A stretch of DNA of 64,000 nucleotides, taken from positions 1 through 64,000 of the forward strand of contig NZ_LOPU01000003.1 in the NCBI RefSeq assembly GCF_001469955.1, written 5' to 3'. Positions 15,739 to 24,441 of this stretch are shown piece by piece. The notes beneath the pieces were generated by a model that worked only from the letters and a program-made list of their open reading frames with translations, was not told the origin of the DNA and did not search any database. Within the stretch, counting starts at the first letter, position 1; the number at the start of each line of letters is the position of its first letter. Source of the DNA: Haloprofundus marisrubri. GTDB taxonomy: Archaea; Halobacteriota; Halobacteria; Halobacteriales; Haloferacaceae. The position numbers and the translations under genes are program-made.

Positions 15739-17262
15739 ATGGTTACTCGGCACACCCCGACCGTCTTCGTCCTCGTACTTCTCGTCGTGCTGTCGGGATG
15801 TGTCGGTGGGGGGACAGTGGCACCGTCGGAACCACGGACCGAGTCCGCCTCCGAGGCGTCCGCGTCCCTCCAGACTGCGAATGCGACGACGGCGAGCGGG
15901 ACACTCGAAGTTCACTACATCAACGTCGGCCAAGCGACGAGTACGCTCGTCGTGACGCCCGAAAACGAGACGATGCTCATCGACACGGGCGACTGGCGCG
16001 ACGACGGAGAGTACGTTCTCGCGTATCTCCGCGCCCAAAACATCACTCGGATAGACCACCTCGTCACCACCCACGCCGACGCCGACCACATCGGCGGCCA
16101 CGCGTCCGTTATCGAGTACTACGAGCAGGAAGCCGACGGCGTCGGCGCCGTCTACGACCCGGGTATCGCGTCGAGTTCGCGGACGTACGAATCGTACCTC
16201 GACGCCGTCGAGCGGTACGATATCCCCCTCTACCGCGTCGTCTCGAACGATACGCTTCCCGTTGCAGGCGTCAACGTCTCCGTTCTCGCACCGCCCGCCG
16301 AACCGCTCGCCGGCGGCGAACGCAACGAAAACAGCGTCGTACTGATGATGACCCACGGTCAACAGCGGTTCCTGCTCACCGGCGACGCCGAAACCGAAGG
16401 CGAGAACTATCTCGTGGAGACGCACGGCGACAGACTCAACGCAACCGTGCTTCAAGCCGGTCACCACGGGAGCAACTCCAGTTCGAGCGACGCGCTTCTC
16501 GATGCGAGTTCGCCACAGGTCGCCGTCGTCTCCAGTGCCTACCAATCACAGTACGGACACCCGCACGAAGAGACGCTGGCCCGTCTCGGCGAGCGTTCGA
16601 TTGCGACGTACTGGACTGCGGTCCACGGCAACACCGTACTCACGAGCGACGGGCGAAATCTGACGATTGCGACACAGCGAAACGCGACGACGGTGGCTCC
16701 CGAACTCCATACTGCACCACCCATCGAACCCGGAGCGACCGATCCAGTAGTCGAACGAGCGACGCTCGTCGGCGGCGTCGCGGCCACACCGATGCTCGTC
16801 GCCACGGACGGCGGAGTAGATACGCCGGTGACGGCAGGAGAGTCGTCCGGTGAGTCGGTCGGTTCCGGCGAATCCGAGGCGTCGACGCCGACGGAGACGG
16901 AGCCGCCGGCCGACGACGATGCGGCGACTGCCGCGGAGCTATCGCTCGTCTCGGTGCAGGCGGACGCCTCAGGCAACGACCACGGGAACACGAACGGCGA
17001 GTATCTCGTCTTCGAGAACAGTGGAAACAGCCCGCTGGACCTCACGGGTTGGACCGTCGCGGACGAGGCCGGTCACACGTACACGTTCCCGATGGGGTTC
17101 ACGCTGGCCCCCGGGGCGCGAGTGACGCTGTACACCGGTGAAGGGTCCGACACAGACACGGAACTGTACTGGGGGTCCGGCAACGCCGTCTGGAACAACG
17201 GCGGCGATACGATACGCGTAAGCGACGGTACCGGGACGGTAGTGCTGGAGGAGCGATACTGA
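15739..17262 (+). CDS. Secreted lipoprotein: ComEC-like metallo-beta-lactamase plus lamin-tail domain
   Basis: 507 residues from ATG 15739. A signal peptide and lipobox (VVLSGC21) anchor it outside the cell. Residues 55-310 form a metallo-beta-lactamase domain of the ComEC/Rec2 C-terminal type: HYINVGQATSTLVV, IDTG, H112-A-D114-A-D116-H117, and TGDAETEGE, HHGSNSSSS. After a Ser/Glu/Thr linker a lamin tail domain (about 400-507; LTGWTVADEAGHTYTFP) follows. ComEC-type MBL domains can act as nucleases on one DNA strand during uptake; here an extracellular nuclease or phosphodiesterase role is plausible. The DUF3006 gene overlaps by one base. Confidence 0.88.
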   Translation: MVTRHTPTVFVLVLLVVLSGCVGGGTVAPSEPRTESASEASASLQTANATTASGTLEVHYINVGQATSTLVVTPENETMLIDTGDWRDDGEYVLAYLRAQNITRIDHLVTTHADADHIGGHASVIEYYEQEADGVGAVYDPGIASSSRTYESYLDAVERYDIPLYRVVSNDTLPVAGVNVSVLAPPAEPLAGGERNENSVVLMMTHGQQRFLLTGDAETEGENYLVETHGDRLNATVLQAGHHGSNSSSSDALLDASSPQVAVVSSAYQSQYGHPHEETLARLGERSIATYWTAVHGNTVLTSDGRNLTIATQRNATTVAPELHTAPPIEPGATDPVVERATLVGGVAATPMLVATDGGVDTPVTAGESSGESVGSGESEASTPTETEPPADDDAATAAELSLVSVQADASGNDHGNTNGEYLVFENSGNSPLDLTGWTVADEAGHTYTFPMGFTLAPGARVTLYTGEGSDTDTELYWGSGNAVWNNGGDTIRVSDGTGTVVLEERY

Positions 17263-17582
17263 TGGACGACTCGACGCTGCTCGTGTTGGACCGGTTCGAG
17301 GGCGACGACGCCGTACTGCTCGTCGAGGAGGCCGAGGAACTCGTCGACGAACTCGTGTTGCCGACAGCGATGCTGCCGCCGGACGGCCAGCATCAGGACG
17401 CGATTTTCTCGGTTGTCAGACCCGACGACACTCGTGTCGAGTTCCGATACGAGTCCGACCTGACCGACGAACGAAGCCAGTCCGCACAGGACCGCTTCGA
17501 CCGTCTCTCTCAGCGACTGCCCGGTGAGGAAACCGACGAGACCGAGGAAGCCGACACATCTGCGGAATCCGACGAGTACTGA
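17262..17582 (+). CDS. DUF3006 domain protein
   Basis: 106 residues, very acidic, cytoplasmic. The DUF3006 core is at 5-75: TLLVLDRFEGDDAVLLVE, then a hydrophobic and proline turn (LPTAMLPPDGQHQDAIF). The tail is a Glu/Asp stretch. Its ATG overlaps the TGA of the MBL lipoprotein gene (TGATG), so translation is coupled. DUF3006 genes are often found beside ComEC-like MBL genes, which suggests a small partner protein, but no function has been shown. Confidence 0.85.
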   Translation: MDDSTLLVLDRFEGDDAVLLVEEAEELVDELVLPTAMLPPDGQHQDAIFSVVRPDDTRVEFRYESDLTDERSQSAQDRFDRLSQRLPGEETDETEEADTSAESDEY

Positions 17583-17692
17583 GTGCAGGCAGCGTGGGAG
17601 TCCGAGCCTGCGAACCCACCGCGCACGCGATTCGGTAGCGCAGAACTTCCGGAAACGGAACCCTTGAGACTCCCTACGGGAAACGACGACTC

Positions 17693-18850
17693 GTGTCCCG
17701 TGCTCGGCTCTTTGGCTCTCTGTGTGGCCTCGTCTTTCTGCTGAATCTCGCTCGAATCGTCTTTGCGCCGCTTCTGGACGTGTTCATCACCGAGTTCGCC
17801 ATCGGCGAAGCGACCGCCGGTCACATCGTCACCCTCGCGTGGGTCGGCAGCGCCTCGCTGCGCCTCCCGACCGGATGGATTCTCACGAAAGTGCCGAGAC
17901 ACCACGTCGTCGTCGTCTCCGGCGTCATTCTCGCGCTCTCGTCGGCGTTCGCGGCGACGGCGGCGACGATACCGCGTCTCATGGCCGGTGCGTTTCTCAT
18001 GGGTCTCGCCTCCGGCGTCTACTTCGTCTCGGCGAACCCGCTGTTGAGCGAACTGTTCCCCCAGCGAGTCGGCCACGTCATCGGCATCCACGGCGTCGCC
18101 AGTCAGATTGCGGCGGTCATCGCCGCCCCGCTGGTCGCGCTGACGTTGCTCGTCGACTGGCGACTCTCGCTGTGGGGCATCGCCGTCGGCGCGGCCCTCG
18201 TGACCGCCTACACGTGGATTGCGGCGCGCCGCATCGAGATGCCGACGGCAGGACAAGAAGACAGTAACTTCATCGCTAGCGCGCTCTCGGAGTGGCGCAT
18301 CATCGTCACGTCGCTGGCCATCGTCGGCGCGGCGGTGTTCGTCTGGCAGGGCCTGTTCAACTTCTACGAACTGTACATGCAGGCGAAAGGCCTCTCTGAG
18401 AGTCAAGCGGGAGCGATGCTGGCAGTCGTGTTCGCCGCCGGCGTGCCGGCGTTCTATCTCGGTGGCGACTTGGCCGACAGACTCCCACAGGTTCCGTACC
18501 TGCTCGGCGTCGTCGGCGTGTTCGCCGCGACGGTGTATCTGCTGACGATGGTCGACGGTCTCTGGGCGGTCGGTGCCGTCACCTGCTTTCTGGGCTTCGT
18601 TGCACACGCGGTGTTCCCAGCGGTGGACACCTACATGCTCGACACGCTTCCGGACGCCACCAGAGGGAGCGCCTACGCGGTGTTCAGTTCGGTCTGGATG
18701 CTGACGCAGGCGCTCGGGTCCTCGGCGGTCGGTACGCTCGTCGAACGCGGATACACGTACGACACTGTGTTTGCGAGTGCGGCGTTGGCACTCGGTGTGA
18801 GTATTCTGGTTCTCGTCGTGTTCGAGCGAGCGGGGCGACTCCCGAGCTAA
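17693..18850 (+). CDS. MFS family transporter
   Basis: 385 residues from GTG 17693, with about 12 membrane segments. The first repeat has RLPTGWILTKVPRHHVVVVSG, a version of the MFS loop 2-3 motif. Substrate unknown; the nitrate/nitrite or sugar-acid porter branches are possible. There is no associated metabolic gene. The gene is followed by a T-tract used by the convergent gene. Confidence 0.85.
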   Translation: MSRARLFGSLCGLVFLLNLARIVFAPLLDVFITEFAIGEATAGHIVTLAWVGSASLRLPTGWILTKVPRHHVVVVSGVILALSSAFAATAATIPRLMAGAFLMGLASGVYFVSANPLLSELFPQRVGHVIGIHGVASQIAAVIAAPLVALTLLVDWRLSLWGIAVGAALVTAYTWIAARRIEMPTAGQEDSNFIASALSEWRIIVTSLAIVGAAVFVWQGLFNFYELYMQAKGLSESQAGAMLAVVFAAGVPAFYLGGDLADRLPQVPYLLGVVGVFAATVYLLTMVDGLWAVGAVTCFLGFVAHAVFPAVDTYMLDTLPDATRGSAYAVFSSVWMLTQALGSSAVGTLVERGYTYDTVFASAALALGVSILVLVVFERAGRLPS

Positions 18851-18865
18851 TTTCGCTCGCACGAC

Positions 18866-18871
18866 AAAAAA
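18866..18871 (-). terminator. T-tract terminator
   Basis: Six A on the plus strand (six T on the minus strand) begin 11 bases beyond the stop of the minus-strand membrane protein gene. Confidence 0.5.
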
Positions 18872-18882
18872 GGAAGAGCCGC

Positions 18883-19956
18883 TTATCGCTGTGAGTCGCG
18901 GAGGATGAACGGACCGATGGCGAGCGTCCGCTTCGCAATCGTTGCGATTCTGGCGATGTACGCCATGAGCAACAAGAACGGGAGCGACGTAATCGCAAAG
19001 GCGGCGGACGTCCACCAGATAAGCGTCGGTACGCCGAGGATACCGCCCGTGAGTGCGTTTCCGTCCACGTACGTCGTGGTGAATCCGGCGACGATGAGCG
19101 CCGGCACCGAGATGTAGAGGATGTTCTGTGAGAGGCTGATGAGTTCCCACTCGAAGTACAGCGTCTTGATGTGTTCACGGGCGGGACCGAACATCGACAG
19201 TGACGTCTTCATCTGGTCGAGAATCGAGAGCGTCTCCGTCGATAGGTCGTCGACGTAGTCGTCGGCGAGGCGTTCGACTTGGAAGATTTTCCAGCCGTAG
19301 TTGTAGTCGAGTGCCGCCGAGACGACAGTGTAAGAGCCGAACGAGCGACCTTCGAGTTTGTCGGTCGCTGCGTCGGCGTTGCCGATGAGACTGTTGGTGA
19401 ACTCGTCGACTTCGCCGCGGAGTTCCTCGTTGTCGCTGTCGGAAACCGAGTCGCGGAGCGCCTCGGCGTACTCTTTGCTCTGGAGGATGAGTGCGCGGAG
19501 AAACGCCGAGGGGTCCGCCGGCGTTGGCGACCCGGTTATCTCTTCTGCGTACTCACGGAAGTCCATCGTCGCGCTCATGCGCTCGCGCTGGTCGCCGAGC
19601 GGACCGTTCTCTTGGGAGATGACGATTTGGGTGATGGTCAACACCAACGTGACACCGGTGATGATGGCGCTAATCATCGTCGAGAACACCGTCTCGACGG
19701 TGTCACCGCTCGTCGCATCGATGAGGAAATACTGGTAGAAGAACGTCCCCGCGAAGATGAACACGGCGAAAATCAACATCGCCAACAGTCCGGCGACGAC
19801 CAGACGGTGGCCGTCGAGCATGAACCACGTCTTGAGTCGCGTCTCGCCGGTTCGCTGCCGCATCGTGTTCGCGGTGCCGATATCTCCACTGACGGTGAGT
19901 TCGAAGTTCGGGTCGTGCTCTCTCGTATCGATGGTGTCGGAGTTGTCGTCGCTCAT
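18883..19956 (-). CDS. Haloarchaeal membrane protein, uncharacterised
   Basis: 357 residues from ATG 19956. Four membrane segments: two near the N-terminus (VVAGLLAMLIFAVFIFAGTFF and MISAIITGVTLVLTITQIVI) and two near the C-terminus (ISVPALIVAGFTTTYV and ALIWWTSAAFAITSLPFLL-like). A long soluble helical loop of about 150 residues lies between them, ending in the final VERLADDYVDDL. No known domain was recognised. The long extramembrane loop may be sensory or scaffold. It converges with the MFS gene. Confidence 0.75.
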   Translation of the reverse strand: MSDDNSDTIDTREHDPNFELTVSGDIGTANTMRQRTGETRLKTWFMLDGHRLVVAGLLAMLIFAVFIFAGTFFYQYFLIDATSGDTVETVFSTMISAIITGVTLVLTITQIVISQENGPLGDQRERMSATMDFREYAEEITGSPTPADPSAFLRALILQSKEYAEALRDSVSDSDNEELRGEVDEFTNSLIGNADAATDKLEGRSFGSYTVVSAALDYNYGWKIFQVERLADDYVDDLSTETLSILDQMKTSLSMFGPAREHIKTLYFEWELISLSQNILYISVPALIVAGFTTTYVDGNALTGGILGVPTLIWWTSAAFAITSLPFLLLMAYIARIATIAKRTLAIGPFILRDSQR

Positions 19957-20322
19957 CGAGCCGAAGACCGTAGCGTGTTCGTGTCGGCTTCGAGACCTCG
20001 ATGCCCGTTCGACGACGTCCACGCTCCGAACGAACTCCCAGAACTCGTCTCCAAGGAGAGAACCGAGGGCGAATCACCCGACCAATCGTCGAAGATGCGT
20101 CGACAGCCGATAGTCGTACGGCAGTTGGCTGTATGAATCATCTGTAGATACTGCTATCGACGACAGCAGTCCACTTTAGTCTGCATCCAAAAAGTTCACG
20201 TAGTGCCACGATTCGGGCAGACAGGAAAATCACGATTATTCGTTGTTGTTACAGTCGAGCGTCCGACTGGAGTGAGCGATTGAGCCAGCGGACTAATTAC
20301 CAATCCTGATGTACACGGTAGT
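19957..20322. other. Divergent intergenic region with a small inverted repeat
   Basis: 366 bases between two divergent genes. An inverted repeat ACTGCT-N9-AGCAGT lies at 20150-20170 and an AT-rich CACTTTAGTC follows. Small open frames here have no coding-like composition. No RNA gene is recognised. Confidence 0.4.
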
Positions 20323-20721
20323 ATGAAAAGTACGACACCGAGACGCCGAACACTCGCGGTTCTGACGCTGGCTCTTCTCGTCTGTAGCGGGTGTCTCACC
20401 GTCCAACCGACCGTCTCCGTCCAGACATCCGATGGACCCACCTTCAAGAGCGTGACGACCAACGACGAGTGGGGGACTTCGGGAATAGACGCGTCGGTGA
20501 CACTGAGTTCCGCAGCGACGACCGAACAGGGCGTAACGAAGGTGAGCGTCATCACCGCGGAAGGGGAGTCGTTCTACACGACATCGGTCGATACGGGGCA
20601 GACGAGCGTTTCCGTCGTCCTCCCGACCAACCAGACGGCGCAGTTGTACGCGGTCAACACCGTCAACGGAACCGTCGTCGCCAGACAGAACGTGACCATC
20701 AGCGGAACGACAGTACCGTAG
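20323..20721 (+). CDS. Small secreted lipoprotein, uncharacterised
   Basis: 132 residues. The N-terminus TPRRRTLAVLTLALLVCSGC24 is a short signal peptide with a lipobox. The rest has beta-rich, Ser/Thr-rich sequence (VSVQTSDGPTFKSVTTNDEW), like a small surface immunoglobulin-like protein. No family recognised. A DUF4177 gene follows 80 bases later but is probably separate. Confidence 0.75.
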   Translation: MKSTTPRRRTLAVLTLALLVCSGCLTVQPTVSVQTSDGPTFKSVTTNDEWGTSGIDASVTLSSAATTEQGVTKVSVITAEGESFYTTSVDTGQTSVSVVLPTNQTAQLYAVNTVNGTVVARQNVTISGTTVP

Positions 20722-20801
20722 TCGAAACAGCGGTTCTTCTCCCGGATATCGTCCCCCCAACGAGGCCTACCTTTAGGCCCGCTTGCGTTGTAGCTATCCG
20801 T

Positions 20802-20996
20802 ATGAGTCGTAACGACGACGCTGGTCGCTTCGAGTACGAGAGTCTGCGCGTTCCGCGCGGGGCGACGAAAAAAGAGTCCGTGGACCCGAAAGAGGAGTTG
20901 AACGAGTACGCCGCCGACGGTTGGCGACTCGTTGAAACGGTCGAATACGTCGGCGGCGGCACGAAGTTTCTCATTCTCGAACGCCCCGTCGAGTGA
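20802..20996 (+). CDS. DUF4177 domain protein
   Basis: 64 residues. The core FEYESLRVPRG, EELNEYAADGWRLVETVEYVGGGTKFLILER fits DUF4177, a small beta-hairpin plus helix fold of unknown function. Cytoplasmic and acidic. Start at ATG 20802 gives the usual length. Confidence 0.78.
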   Translation: MSRNDDAGRFEYESLRVPRGATKKESVDPKEELNEYAADGWRLVETVEYVGGGTKFLILERPVE

Positions 20997-21113
20997 CTGG
21001 TCGAGTGGCTGAATAAGATGAACACACAGAGTGAACTTACTCAGTGAACTCGTCTGGTGAACACGACGTAGTCTCTGGGTTTTCTAAAAACCACGAGCAG
21101 TAAAGCGGTGGAG

Positions 21114-22460
21114 TCAGCGCTCGTGGGCGGTGACGATGATGTCCTCTTTCGGTCGCAGGGTTACCGTCGGAACGACCTCGATGTTGCGGTCGGAGACGAG
21201 TTCGAGGTGGGAGTTCTGGTACAGCATCGCTAGAATGAGTCGTGCCTCCAGCATCGCAAACCGGTCGCCGATACAGCGACGTGGACCGGCCGCAAACGGG
21301 AAGTACGCCAACCGCGGCAACGAGCGCTCGAACCCGCTCGTCCACCGCTCGGGGTCGAACGCCAGCGGGTCGTCGTACCAACGGGCGTCGCGGTGGACGA
21401 CCCACTGATTCAGCATAATCTTTGACTGCGGCGGGATGTGGTAGCCGCCGAGGACGTCGGCGTCGACCGATTCGCGGACGATTTGCGGCACCGGGGGGTA
21501 GAGTCGCATCGACTCTTTGACTATCTGTTCGGTGTATGTCAGTTCCGGCAGGTCGGCCATCGTCGGCCGGTCACCGCCGAGTACCTCGTCGAGTTCTGCG
21601 GTGAGTTTCCGCTCGACTCGCGGGTGCTGTGAGAGCAAAAACGCGGTGTACGTCATCGAGACGGCGGTCGTCTCGTGACCCGCAGCCAGAAGCGTAATCG
21701 CTTCGTCTCGAATCTGTTTCTCGCTCAGTGGCTCTCCGTCGTCGTCGCGGGCCGCCAAGAGCATCGAGACTACGTCGTGTTCGCCGGGATTGCGCTTTTT
21801 CTGCTGGACGATGTCGTCGACGACGCGGTCCAGCGTCTCGCGGGCGTTCGTCATCCGCCGCCGAGAGGGAAGCGGCACGTCTTCGGGAAGCAGGAGATTT
21901 GGAAGGCTGGATGTCGCCGCGAGGAACCCATCGATGGCCGTCTCCACCTCGTCGACGTACTCGTCTATATCGACGCCGAACAGTGCCTTCGTGACGATGC
22001 GGAGCGTCAGTTCCATCATCTCCTCGTGAATCGAGAACGTCTCGCCGTCTTCCCACCCGTCGAGCATACTGCCTGTGAGGTCGGTCATCATCCCCGAGTA
22101 CACTTGGATTCGTTCGGGATGAAACGACGGCTGAACGAGACGGCGGTTCCGTCGCCACTCCTCGCCCTCGCTGTTGAGGATGCCGTTGCCGGTCAGCGGA
22201 CCCAGAATTTTCTGGAACTCGTCGCCTTTCTCGTAATTTTGGTTGTTGTGGACGAGGACACGTTCGATGTCCTCGGGGTGGTTGAGTTGGTAGACGTGGC
22301 CGGTCGGGTCTTCCCAGTGGACGACGTCGCCGTACTCCCGGGCCATCCGCTCGCTGAACGTCAGGCCGCCACGAATCGCGTCGATTGCCGACCCGACGAC
22401 CGGTAAGCCGTTAGGACCGGGTGGAAGCTCGTCCGGCGCATGCTGTAACTCGGAGGTCAT
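21114..22460 (-). CDS. Cytochrome P450
   Basis: 448 residues from ATG 22460. Diagnostic elements in order: I-helix LLAAGHETTAVSMT (A/GGxET), K-helix ESMRLYPPVP (ExxR), PERW-type segment FDPERWTSG and heme-binding FPFAAGPRRCIGDRFA with Cys396. It resembles the CYP102/CYP110-like soluble group, with no membrane anchor. It needs a ferredoxin or flavodoxin reductase; none is adjacent, though a Rieske protein occurs 20 kb away. Substrate unknown; terpenoid or fatty acid hydroxylation are typical of the group. Confidence 0.93.
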   Translation of the reverse strand: MTSELQHAPDELPPGPNGLPVVGSAIDAIRGGLTFSERMAREYGDVVHWEDPTGHVYQLNHPEDIERVLVHNNQNYEKGDEFQKILGPLTGNGILNSEGEEWRRNRRLVQPSFHPERIQVYSGMMTDLTGSMLDGWEDGETFSIHEEMMELTLRIVTKALFGVDIDEYVDEVETAIDGFLAATSSLPNLLLPEDVPLPSRRRMTNARETLDRVVDDIVQQKKRNPGEHDVVSMLLAARDDDGEPLSEKQIRDEAITLLAAGHETTAVSMTYTAFLLSQHPRVERKLTAELDEVLGGDRPTMADLPELTYTEQIVKESMRLYPPVPQIVRESVDADVLGGYHIPPQSKIMLNQWVVHRDARWYDDPLAFDPERWTSGFERSLPRLAYFPFAAGPRRCIGDRFAMLEARLILAMLYQNSHLELVSDRNIEVVPTVTLRPKEDIIVTAHER

Positions 22461-22549
22461 TATCAACTGCTCTGCGCGCGAACCTCTTCGGTCTTTGTCA
22501 ACTGCGAAACCGCTCGAAAGAGTTTACAGTCCACCCGAGTCGCTCGGAA

Positions 22550-22909
22550 TCACCCCACTATTCGAACGAGACCCCACGCGACGGCGAGTGCGAGTCCTGC
22601 ACCGAGTAGGTTTAGCGTCGCGTTACCGACCGCCCGGAGACGGTCGCCTGTCTCCCAGAGTCGAACTGTCTGGACCGAGAACGACGAGAACGTGGTGAAC
22701 GAGCCACAGACGCCGGTTCCGAGCAGCAACAGCGTCGTCGAGTCGACGCCGAGAAACGTAACGAAGCCGAGCAGAAACGTCCCGAGGACGTTGACGGTGA
22801 GTGTTCCCAACGGAAACTCGTCGACGTCGACGAGGTGGTCGACGTACTGCCGGAGGAGCGCGCCGACAGCGCCGCCGGTGCCGACGACGTGTGCAGGGTC
22901 GAACTCCAT
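22550..22909 (-). CDS. crcB: Fluoride efflux channel CrcB/Fluc, subunit 2
   Basis: 119 residues from ATG 22909, with four membrane segments. CrcB signatures: VVGTGGAVGALLRQYVD near the start, the central FPLGTLTVNVLGTFLLGF and CGSFTTFSSFSVQT (the conserved Phe, Thr and Ser line the F- pore). The gene overlaps the end of the upstream crcB homologue by one base. Paired, unequal Fluc subunits usually form heterodimers, each contributing to two antiparallel pores. Both lie under the fluoride riboswitch. Confidence 0.92.
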   Translation of the reverse strand: MEFDPAHVVGTGGAVGALLRQYVDHLVDVDEFPLGTLTVNVLGTFLLGFVTFLGVDSTTLLLLGTGVCGSFTTFSSFSVQTVRLWETGDRLRAVGNATLNLLGAGLALAVAWGLVRIVG

Positions 22910-23304
22910 CACTGCGACCACCGTTTCTCGGCGAGGCGGGCGACGTACCGCCCGAGAAGCACGGCCGAAAAGCCGAGCGTGTAGTTCGCAACGACGTTTA
23001 CGACCAGCCATAGCGGCGGTGCTTGCGCCGACTGGAGCGCGAACGTACTGTACGTGGTGAACGAGGAGAGAAAGCCTGTCGAAACGACGACACGCGTCTC
23101 CTTTGCGAGCAGCCCCGAGTACAGTCGCTCGTAGAGGACGAACCCGAGCGCGAAACTGCCGACGACGTTGACCGCGAGTGTACCGGCCAACCCCGGGAGA
23201 ACGAGGGCGGCGAAGTATCGGAGATTCGACCCGGCGAAGCCGCCGATAGCGACGAGGGCGAGCGATTCGAGTCGAACGAGCGGATGGCGAGTGACCTCTG
23301 ACAT
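22909..23304 (-). CDS. crcB: Fluoride efflux channel CrcB/Fluc, subunit 1
   Basis: 131 residues. Four membrane segments with family motifs GGFAGSNLRYFAAL, LAVNVVGSFALGFV and GFLSSFTTYSTFALQS, the Phe/Thr/Ser pore residues. It exports toxic fluoride passively down its gradient. The start codon is 13 bases downstream of a fluoride riboswitch, and the second crcB overlaps its stop. Together these form a dedicated fluoride-resistance operon. Confidence 0.93.
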   Translation of the reverse strand: MSEVTRHPLVRLESLALVAIGGFAGSNLRYFAALVLPGLAGTLAVNVVGSFALGFVLYERLYSGLLAKETRVVVSTGFLSSFTTYSTFALQSAQAPPLWLVVNVVANYTLGFSAVLLGRYVARLAEKRWSQ

Positions 23305-23317
23305 AGATGACGCTGAC

Positions 23318-23374
23318 GAGAAGGAGTCATCAGCCGACGTGTTCGGCGGTTGGGTGGGGCAGACTCCATTGCCC
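23318..23374 (-). ncRNA. Fluoride (crcB-motif) riboswitch
   Basis: On the minus strand the RNA reads GGGCAAUGGAGUCUGCCC, a linker CACCC, AACCGCCGA-ACACG-UCGGC, then UGAUGACUCCUUC. This matches the fluoride aptamer: P2 GGGCA/UGCCC, P1 GGAGUC/GACUCC, P3 GCCGA/UCGGC, plus the conserved AACCGC and CUGAUG-N-CUCCUUC signature. It lies directly before the crcB start at 23304. The 5' end sits about 30 bases from a TATA box, so nearly the whole leader is the switch. Confidence 0.9.
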
Positions 23375-23402
23375 GAGTGATAGCAGGAGTCGCGTTCGAC
23401 GT

Positions 23403-23410
23403 GATAAATA
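23403..23410 (-). promoter_or_regulatory. TATA box of the crcB operon
   Basis: Minus-strand TATTTATC, about 29 bases before the 5' end of the riboswitch. A start site near 23380 would place the aptamer at the 5' end of the transcript. Confidence 0.5.
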
Positions 23411-23440
23411 GCTGTTGGAGCGGCCGATGTGCTGTCGAAC

Positions 23441-24439
23441 TCAGGACGTTGTCAAGCGACACCACGTTCCCGATTTGTTGCCTCGCAGGCGGCAGACGGC
23501 CGCGAGCACGACTGCGCCGCTGACGAGGATGGCCGCACCGAAGATGAGCACGATACTCACCGTGTTCAACACTTCGAGACCGTAGGCGGAACCCAGTTCC
23601 TTCGACGCGACGGCGACGCTCCCAGCGAGCAGCATCGCCGCGAAGTAGCCTTTGATAGCGTCCTCGTCGACGAGTTTGGTCGCTCCTGCGCCGATGCGAG
23701 CGCCGAGTGCGCTCCCGGCGAGCAACGCGGCGACGACAGGCAGCGAGACCGCACCGAGTTGTGCGTAGCGGAACGCCCCGAACGCACCCGAGATGGTGAT
23801 TTGGAGGATGTCGGTTCCGACGGCGATAGCGGCCGGAACCCCCAGACCGTACATCATCGCGGGCATCAAGAGGAACCCGCCGCCGACGCCGAGAAAGCCG
23901 GAGAGCACGCCGATGACGAGGCCGATTGCGAAGATGATGCTGGCGGAGACGCGGACGTCGCCGCGCAACGTTACCATCGGTGGGATTTCCAGCGACTGCA
24001 CGCGGTCGGCGAGCGTTCGGCCGTCGCTTTGGGCTTCATCGGACTGCCTCGCGTCGTGAAGCGTGAACACCCCGACTGCGGCGAGCAGACCGACGTACGC
24101 GACGCTGATTATGAGGTCGGCCATTCCAGTCGAGTCCAAGAAGAACACGACGCGCTTGCCGGCCTCGATGCCGATGGTCATGGCGACGGTCATGATGACC
24201 GCGAGTTTGTAGTCGACCTGTCCGTGGTCGCGGTGGCGAAGCGCCCCGATGACGCTCGTCCCGAAGACGAACGCCAGTCCGCTCCCGACGGCGACTGTCG
24301 AGGGATAGCCCATCACCAAAAGCGCCGGCGTCACGAGAAACGACCCGCCCATCCCGAAAAAGCCGAACAGGATGCCGATGAGGAGACCGAACCCGACGAA
24401 CAGGACGACCAACAGGAGACTCAGTCCGAGAACCTCCAT
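23441..24439 (-). CDS. TSUP family permease (TauE/SafE type), sulfite/sulfur-compound transporter
   Basis: 332 residues from ATG 24439 (an in-frame GTG at 24445 overlaps the upstream stop). About eight membrane segments in two repeats, each with the TSUP motif: GFFGMGGSFLVTPALLV and GFLGVGGGFLLMPAMMY. A central cytosolic loop of roughly 60 residues follows the first half. TSUP proteins export sulfite or sulfoacetate, or import thiosulfate-like anions. Its place at the end of the sulfur island (YeeE/YedE, rhodanese, TusA, DsrE) supports a sulfur anion substrate. Confidence 0.9.
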   Translation of the reverse strand: MEVLGLSLLLVVLFVGFGLLIGILFGFFGMGGSFLVTPALLVMGYPSTVAVGSGLAFVFGTSVIGALRHRDHGQVDYKLAVIMTVAMTIGIEAGKRVVFFLDSTGMADLIISVAYVGLLAAVGVFTLHDARQSDEAQSDGRTLADRVQSLEIPPMVTLRGDVRVSASIIFAIGLVIGVLSGFLGVGGGFLLMPAMMYGLGVPAAIAVGTDILQITISGAFGAFRYAQLGAVSLPVVAALLAGSALGARIGAGATKLVDEDAIKGYFAAMLLAGSVAVASKELGSAYGLEVLNTVSIVLIFGAAILVSGAVVLAAVCRLRGNKSGTWCRLTTS

Positions 24440-24441
24440 CG

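Noticed and set aside
17510-19150. 546-codon open frame antisense to the MFS gene
   Set aside because: Composition is Arg/His/Gly-rich, no domain is seen, and it lies on the shadow strand of a clear transporter and DUF3006 gene.
21114-22460. P450 as part of a biosynthetic cluster
   Set aside because: The neighbours are a DUF4177 gene and the fluoride operon; no terpene, polyketide or peptide synthase genes are present.
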